64,000 bases of DNA, taken from the NCBI RefSeq assembly GCF_015689175.1, contig NZ_CP065047.1:3782001-3846000 (forward strand), read 5' to 3'. Source of the DNA: Mycobacterium kubicae (lineage in GTDB: Bacteria > Actinomycetota > Actinomycetes > Mycobacteriales > Mycobacteriaceae). The notes under the pieces are model-generated. The model saw nothing but the letters and a program-made list of their open reading frames with translations. It was not told where the DNA came from and did no database searches. Shown piece by piece: positions 37,414 through 48,700 of the stretch (positions are counted from its first letter, which is position 1; every line of letters starts with the position of its first letter). The translations under genes and the position numbers were made by a program.

Positions 37414-38259
37414 TCAGACACGCACCAGGGCACGCAACTTGTCCAGGCGCGCGGCGCCGATGCCCTCGACGTCGGCGAGCTGGTCGACGCTGGTGAATCT
37501 GCCGTGGGCTTGCCGCCACGCCACGATGGCCGCGGCGGTGACCGGGCCGACCCCGGGCAGCGCGTCCAGCTGTTCCACCGTCGCGGTGTTGAGGTCCACC
37601 AACTGCCCCGGTTTCGGCTTCCCCGACGTTCCCGATGTCGCCGGAGACGCCGGTGCCGGACCCGCGGCGCCGGTGCTCACCGAGCTGCCCAGGGTGGGCG
37701 GCTGACCCGAAACCGGGGCCAGCCCAACCACGATCTGCTCCCCGTCGCCGAGCTGGCGAGCCATGTTCAAGCCGATGGTGTCGGCACCGTCGGTGGCTCC
37801 GCCGGCCGCCTGCAGCGCATCGGCGATCCGGGCGCCGGGCGCCAGGGTGACCAAACCGGGTTTGTGCACCAGACCGACGACGCTGACCACGACCGGCCGG
37901 TCCGGACCGCCGCTGGCTGAAGGTCTGGCGCTTATCGACGAAACCGGCTCTACCGCAGGCAGTTTCGCTGACATCACCGGAGCAGGATGACTGCGCAGCA
38001 AGGTGAAGACGGTGATCAGCACCGCCAGCGCGGCGATGACCGCCAGCGCGATGGCGCCGGCCCGGCCGGGGTCGGCCCGCAGCCGCGCCGCCCAGCCTTG
38101 CGGGCCGGCCGTGTCGGGAAGCCACCGCGGCAGCAGCGAATTCGGGTCGTCCTCGGCGTCGTCGTCATCCTCGCCGGCGGCGGATTCCGCAGCCGTGCCG
38201 GTTGCCGGATCGGCGCTGAGCCGGCGATGCAGTCGCTCGCCGGGAAGTTCTGTTCGCAT
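37414..38259 (-). CDS. comEA: ComEA-like helix-hairpin-helix DNA-binding protein
   Basis: This 281-residue protein starts at the ATG at 38259. An acidic N-terminal part (GEDDDDAEDDPNSLL) precedes one membrane helix (GAIALAVIAALAVLITVFTLL, about residue 75). Outside lie a SLBB domain (VVVSVVGLVHKPGLVTLAPG) and a C-terminal ComEA-type helix-hairpin-helix pair (VDLNTATVEQLDALPGVGPV, then GRFTSVDQLADVEGIG). It would bind DNA at the outer face for ComEC. It is the first gene of the operon. In M. tuberculosis the next gene is eis. Here the order changes after this point. Confidence 0.92.
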   Translation of the reverse strand: MRTELPGERLHRRLSADPATGTAAESAAGEDDDDAEDDPNSLLPRWLPDTAGPQGWAARLRADPGRAGAIALAVIAALAVLITVFTLLRSHPAPVMSAKLPAVEPVSSISARPSASGGPDRPVVVSVVGLVHKPGLVTLAPGARIADALQAAGGATDGADTIGLNMARQLGDGEQIVVGLAPVSGQPPTLGSSVSTGAAGPAPASPATSGTSGKPKPGQLVDLNTATVEQLDALPGVGPVTAAAIVAWRQAHGRFTSVDQLADVEGIGAARLDKLRALVRV

Positions 38260-38377
38260 GTGCCGACCGTAGGTTCGGTGACCGTCATATCCGCCCCAGC
38301 CGACCGATCGGGGGTGGTCGCCTGTGCAGCAACGACGGGGTGTGGATAACCCGGCCGGCCGGCCGCCAATAGGTTTG

Positions 38378-39187
38378 ATGACCGATCGTGCGGGTAGCCC
38401 CGTCGCCATGAGTTTGGCTTTGATTACTGGCGCCTCCAGCGGAATCGGCTTCGAGCTCGCCAAACAATTCGCCTCGCACGGGTATGACTTGGTGATCGCC
38501 GCCGAGGACGACGGCATCCAGGAGGCGGCCGAGTCGCTGAAATCGACCGGTGTCAAGGTCCGGCCGGTGCGCGTCGACCTGCGCACCGCCAAGGGCGTCG
38601 AAGACCTTTATCGGCAAGCCACCGAATCCGGGCAGGAGCTGGACGCTGTGGCGCTCAACGCCGGCGTGGGCACCGGCGGTGCCTTCGTGGACAGCGACCT
38701 GGACGCCGACTTGTCCATCGTCGACCTCAACGTCCGGTCCACCGTGCATCTGGCCAAGCTGGTGTTGCCGGACATGGTGCGACGCAACAGCGGCAAGCTG
38801 CTTTTCACGTCGTCGATCGCGTCGACGATGCCCGGTTCGCACCAATCCGTGTATGCCGCGTCGAAATCCTTCGTGCAGTCGCTTGCCCAGGCGTTGCACG
38901 ACGAACTGCGGCACACCAGCGTCACGGTCACCGCACTGATGCCCGGCCCGACCGAGACCAACTTCTTCCGGCGCGCCGGCATGGCGAACTCGCGGATGGG
39001 ACGGATGAAGCACAAGGACGATCCCACCGCGGTCGCCAAGCAGGGCTTCGAGGCGCTGATGAACGGTGACCGCAAAGTCGTCGCCGAATCGGTGATGACC
39101 AAGGTGATGGGGATCAGCAACCGGTTCCTGCCGGACTCGGTGAAAGCGGCGGCCAACCGGGTGATGTCGGTGCCGGCCGGCAATTAG
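38378..39187 (+). CDS. Short-chain dehydrogenase/reductase
   Basis: This 269-residue SDR (259 if the second ATG at 38408 is used) has TGASSGIG, LNAGVG, the serine in TSSIAST and catalytic YAASK. TAGGTT lies 2 bases before the first ATG and 32 before the second, so it is too close to drive a leaderless start at 38378. That mildly favours the second ATG. Substrate is unknown. It is followed at 18 bases by a small membrane protein gene and may form an operon with the two envelope-type genes after it. Confidence 0.88.
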   Translation: MTDRAGSPVAMSLALITGASSGIGFELAKQFASHGYDLVIAAEDDGIQEAAESLKSTGVKVRPVRVDLRTAKGVEDLYRQATESGQELDAVALNAGVGTGGAFVDSDLDADLSIVDLNVRSTVHLAKLVLPDMVRRNSGKLLFTSSIASTMPGSHQSVYAASKSFVQSLAQALHDELRHTSVTVTALMPGPTETNFFRRAGMANSRMGRMKHKDDPTAVAKQGFEALMNGDRKVVAESVMTKVMGISNRFLPDSVKAAANRVMSVPAGN

Positions 39188-39205
39188 ACAGGATTGGAGG
39201 GTGCC

Positions 39206-39616
39206 ATGAGCCTGGAAGCCAACCGAACGTCGGACGCCTCGATCGGCGAGCTGATGGCGCAGCTTTCGTCGCAAACCTCGCGGCTCATCCGTGACGAAAT
39301 GCGCTTGGCGCAGAAGGAACTTCAGCAGTCCGCCAAGCACGCGGGCGCGGGCGCGGGGCTGTTCGGCGCGGCCGGACTGCTCGCGTTCTTCGGACTGGCC
39401 AGCGTGATAGCCGCAGCGATCGCTGCGCTCGCGCTGGTGCTGCCGGTCTGGGCCGCGGCGTTGATCGTCGGTGCGGCGTTGTTCGCCGTGGCCGGTGCGG
39501 CGGCACTCATCAGTCGTCGCCAGGCCAAGGAAGTGACCCCGGCCGCACCGCAGACCGCTGCCAACATCAAAAAGGACATCCAAGAAGTGAAAGACGCCCG
39601 TCATGACCGGAGCTGA
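39206..39616 (+). CDS. Phage holin superfamily (DUF1469-type) membrane protein
   Basis: This 136-residue protein has an amphipathic N-terminus (IGELMAQLSSQTSRLIRDEM), two membrane helices (GLFGAAGLLAFFGLASVIAA, VLPVWAAALIVGAALFAVAG) and a charged tail, the plan of the actinobacterial DUF1469/Phage_holin_3_6 family. The family is cellular, not phage. Its role is unknown and probably concerns the membrane. A GGAGGG site precedes the ATG at 39206. It overlaps the next gene by 14 bases. Confidence 0.8.
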   Translation: MSLEANRTSDASIGELMAQLSSQTSRLIRDEMRLAQKELQQSAKHAGAGAGLFGAAGLLAFFGLASVIAAAIAALALVLPVWAAALIVGAALFAVAGAAALISRRQAKEVTPAAPQTAANIKKDIQEVKDARHDRS

Positions 39617-39875
39617 ACGCACCCCCGCGAGCGGCGGAGACCAGCGACCCGAAGTCGGCTCCGACGCCAGCATCGACGACATCCAAGCCGATATCGAGCG
39701 CACCCGGGACCAGCTCGGTGAAACCGTTCAGGCCCTGTCGGACAAGGTCAACGTCGTCGACCGTGCCCGCGAGACCGCCCGCGAGAAGGCGCAGGCCGCC
39801 AAACCGCTGCTGGCGGTAGCGGCCGGTGGGCTGGTGATCGTGGCCGTCGTCTGGTGGCGCCGGCGCCGCCGCTGA
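39603..39875 (+). CDS. DUF3618 family small membrane protein
   Basis: This 90-residue protein has a helical stretch IDDIQADIERTRDQLGETVQ typical of DUF3618, then a KVNVVDRARETAREK helix and one C-terminal membrane helix (LAVAAGGLVIVAVVWW) ending in five Arg. DUF3618 and holin-like genes are commonly adjacent in actinobacteria. Function is unknown. The overlap with the gene before it suggests coupled translation. Confidence 0.85.
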   Translation: MTGAERTPASGGDQRPEVGSDASIDDIQADIERTRDQLGETVQALSDKVNVVDRARETAREKAQAAKPLLAVAAGGLVIVAVVWWRRRRR

Positions 39876-40018
39876 AACCCCTATCGCCGGTCGCGCCCGC
39901 GTGCCGGAGACCCGGTTGACGCGTGACGCCGCTGGACGCCTAACGTGCAAGGCAGGACTGCCGGCCCCGCCGCGGTGAGGCGCTCACCGGCAGTCACCCC
40001 GACATAAGGAGGCTGCCG

Positions 40019-41176
<1,158 letters not shown>

Positions 41177-41183
41177 GGCAGTC

Positions 41184-42296
41184 ATGGACTTTCAGTTGAG
41201 CGAAGAGCAGGCGCTGCTCCGTGACACCACCCGCGACCTGCTGTCCCGCAGTTATGACGCGGAGAGCCGCAACAAGATCATCGACACCGAATTGGGTTGG
41301 AACCGCGAGGTGTGGAGCCAGCTCGCCGACACCGGCATCCTGGGGCTTGGGTTCGAGCCGGAGGAAGCCGGCCAACTCGAGATCATGGTGGTCCTGAACG
41401 AGGTCGGCCGACGGTTGGCGCCAGAGCCGATCCTGCACGGCGCGTTGGCACCCGGCGCAGTGATCGCTGAACAAGGCAACGAAGCCCAGGTGCAGTTGCT
41501 GGACGAGGTCGCCGCAGGCCAACGTTTGCTTGCGTTCGCCCACCTGGAGCCGGGCAACCGTACGCTGGGCACCGATGTCACCACCAATGCTGTGCAGCAA
41601 GGTGATTCGTGGGCGTTGAGCGGCCGCAAGAACCCGGTGCTCGCCGGGGACAGCGCCCAAACGCTGGTGGTCACCGCGGCGTTGCCCGACGGCGGCACCG
41701 GCTTGTTCCTGGTCGATGCCGAAGCAGGTGCCCTCACCCGCCACCCCTACCGGACCTTCGATGGGCAGCGCGGCGCTCAGATCGACTTCGATCAGACACC
41801 GGCCGAACCTCTGGGTGAAGCGGTCGACGCTTCACCGGCAATCCGCAACGCGGTCATCAGGATTCAGTCGGCGTTGTGTTCGGAAGCGGTCGGTGCGATG
41901 GAAGAAGCGCTGCGCCTGACCACCGACTACCTCAAGACGCGCAAGCAGTTCGGCGTCACGCTCAACAAGTTCCAGACGCTGACGCAGCGCGCCGCCGACA
42001 TGTATGTGTCGCTGGAGTTGGCGCGCAGCATGAACTTCTACGCCGCGATGTCGATCGCCGACGGCAACCTCGACCCGGTGATCGCATCACGGGCCAAGCT
42101 GCAGATCGGCCGCTCGGGCCGGCATATCGGGCAAGAAGCGATTCAGCTGCACGGTGGCATCGGCATGACCGCGGAGTATCCGGTCGGTCACTACACCGCC
42201 CGGTTGACCGCGATCGAGCACACGCTTGGTTCGACCGAAGACCACCTCCGGTTCCTCAGCGAGCACATCGACGATCACGACCTGGCCAGGCTCTAG
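41184..42296 (+). CDS. Acyl-CoA dehydrogenase, subunit 2 of a pair
   Basis: This 370-residue protein starts at the ATG at 41184 with MDFQLSEEQALLRDTTRDLL. The C-terminal helical domain (KTRKQFGVTLNKFQTLTQRA, GGIGMTAEYPVGHYTARLT) is well conserved. The central FAD loop region is weaker than in the upstream subunit: no clear SEPEAGSD-type sequence is seen. That fits a heterotetramer in which the two subunits share the active site. Confidence 0.88.
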   Translation: MDFQLSEEQALLRDTTRDLLSRSYDAESRNKIIDTELGWNREVWSQLADTGILGLGFEPEEAGQLEIMVVLNEVGRRLAPEPILHGALAPGAVIAEQGNEAQVQLLDEVAAGQRLLAFAHLEPGNRTLGTDVTTNAVQQGDSWALSGRKNPVLAGDSAQTLVVTAALPDGGTGLFLVDAEAGALTRHPYRTFDGQRGAQIDFDQTPAEPLGEAVDASPAIRNAVIRIQSALCSEAVGAMEEALRLTTDYLKTRKQFGVTLNKFQTLTQRAADMYVSLELARSMNFYAAMSIADGNLDPVIASRAKLQIGRSGRHIGQEAIQLHGGIGMTAEYPVGHYTARLTAIEHTLGSTEDHLRFLSEHIDDHDLARL

Positions 42297-42298
42297 CC

Positions 42299-42721
42299 AT
42301 GGCCGAGCTGTCGGACCGAGTTGTCGCGTTCCTGTCCGAGGGCACCCGCACCGGCATGCTGGGGTTCGTCGCATCCGATGGCCGTCCACTGGTCACGCCG
42401 GTGTGGTTCGTCGTCGACAACGGCGAGCTGGTCTTCACCACCGGGCGTGACACGTCCAAAGGCCGTGCCATTCAACGGGATCCGCGCATCGTCATCTGCG
42501 TCGACGACCCCCATCCGCCGTACTCGTTCGTACAGGTACAGGGGGTGGCGAACGTGACCGATGATCAGCAGGACGTTCTCGACATCGCCACTCGAACCGG
42601 TGGGCGGTACATGGGCGCCGACCGTGCCGAGGAGTTCGGCCGCCGCAACGCCGTGCCCGAAGAAGTCGTGGTTCGCCTACGCCCCACCAAGGTCATCGCC
42701 GCGTTCGACATCAGCGACTGA
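42299..42721 (+). CDS. PPOX-class F420-dependent enzyme family protein
   Basis: This 140-residue split beta-barrel protein (flavin reductase-like PPOX fold) shows GMLGFVASDGRPLVTPVWFV, ELVFTTGRDTSKGRAIQRDP and VTDDQQDVLDIATRTGGRYM. Mycobacterial relatives bind F420 or FMN. The ATG at 42299 is 2 bases after the acyl-CoA dehydrogenase stop. Its last 45 bases overlap the 3' end of the PKS gene tail to tail. Confidence 0.85.
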   Translation: MAELSDRVVAFLSEGTRTGMLGFVASDGRPLVTPVWFVVDNGELVFTTGRDTSKGRAIQRDPRIVICVDDPHPPYSFVQVQGVANVTDDQQDVLDIATRTGGRYMGADRAEEFGRRNAVPEEVVVRLRPTKVIAAFDISD

Positions 42722-45700
42722 ATCCACCGCCGGCGCTGGTTCCGGGTCCTCGGGCGCACCGCCGGATTCCGCCCCGTCCGAGGACCTCTCCACCCTGTCC
42801 GACGGCGCTGCGTCGGCGTCGGGAAGCTGACTGGCCAGGTACTCAGCGAGGCCGCCGATCGTTGGATAGTCGAACACCGCGGTCGCATTGAGCGTGAACG
42901 CGCCACCGAACTGGCTGTGCAACCGGTTACGCAGTTCGACCGCCATCAGTGAATCCGTGCCCAGGTCCAGGAAACGGCTCGTCGCCGCGGGCGGTTGCGC
43001 CAGCCGCAGGAAGCCCTGCACTTCACGCTGCAGGAATTCGGTGATGAGACTGGCGCGCTGCGCCACCGGAATCTCCTGCAGTTGCCGAAGCAACTCACTG
43101 TCACCGGCTGTCTCGGTGACGGCGCTGGGCAACACCAGGTCCAGTATCGGTGGACGAGAACTGCCCAGTACCTTCGCGGCACGCTGCCAGTTGGCTTTGA
43201 TCACGGTCGCCTGCGCGGTTCCGTTGGCGACCACCTCGGCGAGCGCGCTCAGCGCAGCCGATGGCTCCAGCGGAATCAGGCCTTGGGCACCGATATTGGC
43301 GCGTGCGGCCTCCGATGACGCCATGCCGCCCTTGGCCCAGGGCCCGAAGTTCACGCCTGTCGCGGGCACGCCCCGCGCCTGTCGTGCGGCGACCAGCCCG
43401 TCGAGCAGTGCATTGGCAGTCGAGTAGTTGGCCTGGCCGGGTGAACCGAGCAAGCTGGACACCGAGGACGACACGATGAAGAAGTCGAGGTTGTCGTCCT
43501 TGGTCAACCGGTCCAGGTAGCAAGCGCCGAACGCCTTGGGCGCCAACGTGTTTCGGAAGCGCTCCACGTTCTGCTGCGACAGCAGCGCGTCGTCGAGCAC
43601 GCCAGCCAGATGGGCCACCCCGGCAAGCGGCGGCAACTCTGCGCGGATCCGCTCCAGCAGGGTCGCGACCTCGGACTCGTCACCGACATCGGCCGGGAAG
43701 GTGTGGATGCGGCACCGGTAGCGCTCGGTGATGTCGTCGATTGCTCGTTGTGCGTCCGCATCGGGCGCGCGCCGGCTGGTCAATACGATGTCACCGGCAC
43801 CGAGTTGGGCCAGATAGGCCGCCGTGTGCAGGCCGATCGCACCCAGTCCACCGGTGATGAGATAGCTCCGATCACCGCGTGGCTGTAGCGGGTTCGGCAT
43901 CCGCAGCACGATTTTGCCGATGTGCCGTGCTTGCTGCATCCGGCGAAATGCGGTCTTTGCCTCGGTCAGCGGATAGATCTCGGCGGGCAGCGGCGCCCAC
44001 TCGCCAGTGGCCAACCCCTCCGACACTTCACCCAGCAGCGCACGGATCCGTTCGGGCTCCTGCAGGGTGGTCACGTCCAGCGCAACGATCTCGTAGGCGA
44101 TATCGGGACGGGCGGCAGCCATCTGTTCGGGTGTCCAGATGTCGCGCTTGGCGATTTCGGCGAAACGGCCGTGCTGGGCGGTGGCCCGCACTGTCGCTTC
44201 GACGAACCCCTCATTGGTCAGGCTGTTGAGCACGACGTCGACGCCCGCACCGTCGGTGTCGGCCAGGATCTGGTCGGCGAAATCGGTGCTGCGCGAGTCG
44301 TAGACGTATTGCACGCCCAGCTTGCGCAGCGTCGCACGTTTGTACGTGCTGGCGGTGGCGAAGACCGTGGCACCGTGCTGTTGCGCCATCTGGATGGCGG
44401 CCAATCCGACGCCGCCGCTGGCGGCGTGGATGAGCACCCGGTCGCCGGGCTTCAGCTGTGCCCAGTCGAACGCCAGCCGGGCGGTGAGCGCCGCCGCGGG
44501 GATCGTGGCCGCGTCCACCGCGCTCACCCCGTCGGGTATCGGCCCCAGCAAATGGGCCGGCACATTGAACCTGCTGGAGAACGCGCCCTGCATGAAGCCA
44601 TAGACGCGCTGGCCAATCTCGAGTCCGGAGACGCCCTCGCCCAGTTGGGTGACGACGCCGGCGAAGTCACCGCCGATCGGGCCCGGATCACCCGGGTAAA
44701 GCCCCAGCACGTTAAGCACGTCCCGGAAGTTCAACCCGGCGGCCTCCACCCGCACCTGCACGTAACCCTCGCCCGGCGGCGGCACTTCGGCCTCGGTCAG
44801 CCGTAGGTTGTCTATCGCGCCGCGTTCGGTGGGCGCGAGCACATAATCGGCTGCCCGCGGTACCGCGAGATGACCGCTGCGCGACCATTGCAGCAGCCGG
44901 GATGCCAGGAACTTCCCTTGGCGCACTGCGAGTTCCGGTTCGTTCAGCGGAGCGCGCAGAAGTGCGGCCAACGAGTGCACGGCCTCCCCCGACCCGTCGT
45001 AATCGACCAGCCGGCAGCGCAGGCCCGGTTCCTCGTTGACGATGGTGCGCCCCAGTCCCCACAACGCCGCCTGCACCGGGTCGACCGATTCGCCCGATTC
45101 GGTGGCAACGGCCCGTTCGGTGACGATCCATAAACCGCCGGGAAGCCGCGACGACCCGTCGGCCTGCAGAGTGTGGACGGCGCTGAGCAGCTGGGCGATT
45201 TCATCCTCTAGCCGCGCTGCGGACTCAGCGCTCGTTTCTGCTGCCGTCGGTCCCGCGCTGCGCCAGACGATGCCGGAGAACGGCATCCCGCGTTCGTGCG
45301 CTTGGGCCAGCAGCCGTCCCAGGGGCTCCGACTCCGTCGAGAGCGACGCCCGATCTATAGAGACGCAGCCGGGCACGTTGGCCGCCAGTTCGTCGAAGCC
45401 GGCGATCAGCAAGGTTCCCGTCGCGTTTCCGGCATCGTCATCGGCTGTCGGCAGCGGCACCTCGTGCCAGCCGAGGGTGTACAGCAGCCGGGTGGCGTCG
45501 CCGCCGAGTCCCCGCAGCAACGCTTCCCGCGGCGCGCGTTTGACCGTGAACTCGCGGATACCACCCAGGCGGCGGCCGTCCCGATCCACGAAATCCAAGT
45601 CGAAGACCTGGGTTTCGTTGTCCAGAGCGTTGGCATGCCACCGCGCGCGGCAATAGAACCGTCGCGGCATCTTCTCCTGCAACTCGACCCGCCCGTACCG

Positions 45701-48700
45701 CAGCGGCAGGAACAGATCGCTCACCCCCTGTTCGGCCGCGAGCAGCGCCGGGAACGCCGGGAACGCGACGCCGGTGCACAGGTCGAGCAGCACCGGATGC
45801 ATCGGTTCGGTTCCGAGATGTTCGGCCAGTTCGTCGCCGACGGTGATATCCCCTACCGCCTCGCCCTCGCCGAGCCACAGCGACTTCAACGAACCCGACC
45901 AGTTGGGACCCCAGGAGAGCTCCATGTCGGCGAAAGTCTCGAACAGCTGCTGCGGACGCATGCGGTTCATCCGCTCGATAACCGCGTCGATGGGGTCCCC
46001 TGGTTCCGCGGCCGGCTCGTCCTCGACGCCGGCGATAACGGTGCCGTCGGCGTTCAACGACCAATCGGCGTCCCGGACGCCGTATGGGCGGCTGTGCACC
46101 CGGAAACTCCAACCGCCGTCGTCCAGCGGATGCAGGGTCAACTGCACCTCACGAGAAGCTCTCTCCGGCAGAATGATCGGCTCATAGAAGAAGACGTCTT
46201 GGACCCGCCCCGGCGGGCCGACGGCCGCCAGGGCCATCGCCGCATATGTCGCCCCGGGAACGACAACGGTGCCATAGATGACGTGATCGGAAAGCCACGG
46301 CTGCGTCTTGACCGAGAGCCGACTGGTGTAGACCGAGTCACCAGAAGCGAGATCCTTGGCGCCACCGAGAATTCCGGAAACGGCGGCACCCTGTCCGTCG
46401 ACACCCGCGACACCGGACATCTTGGGCCAGAAGCGGCGCCGCTGAAACGGATAGGTGGGCAGTTCGAGCTTGCGGCGGGGTTGGCCGTGCAAGGCGGCGA
46501 ATTTGGGTCGATGGCCGCTGACATAGGCCCCGGCCAGCGCCTCGGCGACCTGACGCCGGTCGGCAATGCCTTTGCGCAACGAGACGATGGCACGCGGTGA
46601 GGCCAGATGTTCGGGCCAGACTTGCACCGCGGCCCCGGTCAGAACTGGTTGTGGACCGATCTCCATCAACACCGAGCAACCCAGGGCCGCGACCGTGCGC
46701 ACGCTTTCGGAGAACTGCACCGGCTGACGGGAATGACGCCGCCAATATTGCGCGTCCAGCGGGGTCTCCGCGGTGAGTACGGCGCCCGTGCGGTTGCACA
46801 CCAGCGGCAATGTCGGCATAGCGAACTGCATCCGCGCCGCGTACGACTCGAATTCGTCCAGCACCGGCTCCAGTAACTCGGAGTGGAAAGCGTGGCTGGT
46901 TTCCAGCCAGGTGCAGCGAATGCCGTCATTGCCGCACCCAGCGACGATCTGCTCGAGGTCCGCGCCGGGACCGGACAGCACCGTGTTGGGTCCGTTGTAG
47001 GCCGCGACCGACACCCGCGGGCACTCGTTGGCGGCCTCCTCGACGTAGGTGGGGTCGGCGAACACCGCGACCATCCGCCCGCCTTCGGGCAGGCTGCCGA
47101 ACAGCCGGCCGCGCTCGGCCATCAGCCGTGCGCCGTCCTCGATGCTGAACACCCCCGCCACGCACGCCGCGGCGTACTGGCCCACGCTGTGCCCCAGCAC
47201 CACGTCGGGTTCGATACCCCACGACTGCCACAGCCGGGCCAGGCCCATCTCGACGGCGAACAACGCCGGTTGCGCAAACGACGTGTGGCGCAACAGTTCT
47301 CCGGCCTCGCGGTCGGCGGCGAACAGCACCTCGAGCAACGGACGCGGCAGCATCCCGTTGATCGCGTCCGCGCAGCGGGTCACTGTGTCGGCGAAAACCG
47401 GCTCAGCGTCGAACAGCTCGCGCGCCATCCCCGGATACTGGCTGCCCTGCCCGGTGAAAAACCACGCCGTGGTCGGCGGGTCGGTGCACTCGCCACGCAG
47501 CACGCCCGGTCTGACCCGGTTGTCGGCCAATTCCGCCAGCGCCTCTCGGGCGCTTTGCACCGAATCCACGACCAGTGCGGCCCGATGCTCGAAATGCGAA
47601 CGGCCGGTTCCGGCCGTGAAACACACATCGGCGATGTCGACTTTCGGGTGGGTGTTCAACCATTCCCCGTAGCGCTCCGCCAACGCCATCAGGGCCTGCG
47701 GTGACCGCGCGGACAGCGGCAGCACGCCGACCGGTTCGTCCTGGACGTCGGACTCCGGTGCCGCGGCGGCATCCGGGGAGGGGTCGCCCGTCGAGTATTC
47801 GTCGGGGTGCGCCGCTCGTGCCGGCGCCTCCTCGATCAACACGTGCGCGTTCGTGCCGGTGAACCCGAACGAACTGATGCCGGCGCGTCGCAGTTTTCCG
47901 TTGGTCTGCCACGGAGTGGCCTTGTCGACGACTCGAACCGGCAGCGAATCCCAGGGGATGTGCGGCGACGGGTTGTCGAAATGCAGGCTCGGCGGCAGCA
48001 TTTCGTGCTGCAGCGACAACACGACCTTGATGAGACCGGCGACACCCGATGCCGACTCGAGGTGGCCGATGTTGGTCTTCACCGATCCCATCAGCAGCGG
48101 CCGGTCCGCGTCGCGGTCCGCACCGTAGATGGCCCCGGCTGCCTGCACCTCGATCGGATCGCCCAGCGGGGTGCCCGTCCCGTGCGCCTCGAGGTAGTCG
48201 ACGTCGCCGCCGACAAGGCCGGCGCGGGCCAGCGCCGCGCCGATAAGACGTTGCTGCGCACCACCGTTGGGCACGGTCAAACCGCTGGAGGCGCCGTCCT
48301 GGTTGACCGCGGTGCTCGGGATCACCGCGCACACGCGGTCACCGTCGCGCGTCGCGTCGCTGAGCCTCTTGAGCACCAAGAACCCGCAACCTTCGCTGCG
48401 GACGTACCCGTCGGCGGAGGCGTCGAAGGTCTTGCACCGCCCGACCGGCGACAGCATCCGGGCGCGCGACGCGGCGATGACGGTCACCGGGCTCAGCAGG
48501 ACGTTGACCCCGCCGGCCAGCGCCAAGTCGCAGTCACCGGAATGCAGGGCCTGGGTGGCCTGGTGGACCGCCACCAACGACGAGCTGCACGCCGTGTCGA
48601 CCGCGACCGCCGGCCCCTCGAGCCCGAGCGCGAAGGCGACCCGGCCCGAGATGGCGTTCAGCGCGTTGCCGGTGATGAAGTGCGGCTCGATTTTCTCGAT

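Noticed and set aside
35468..37705. Several long plus-strand frames opposite holA, comEC and comEA
   Set aside because: Rich in His, Arg, Gly and Gln with no motifs, as expected for antisense of GC-rich genes.
37409..38125. Long N-terminal extension of ComEC across comEA
   Set aside because: It is an Arg/Gly-rich out-of-frame reading of comEA. The GTG at 37408 gives the expected length.
38347..38366. GGCC repeat run before the SDR gene
   Set aside because: A short GC-rich run of three GGCC units, common by chance in this genome.
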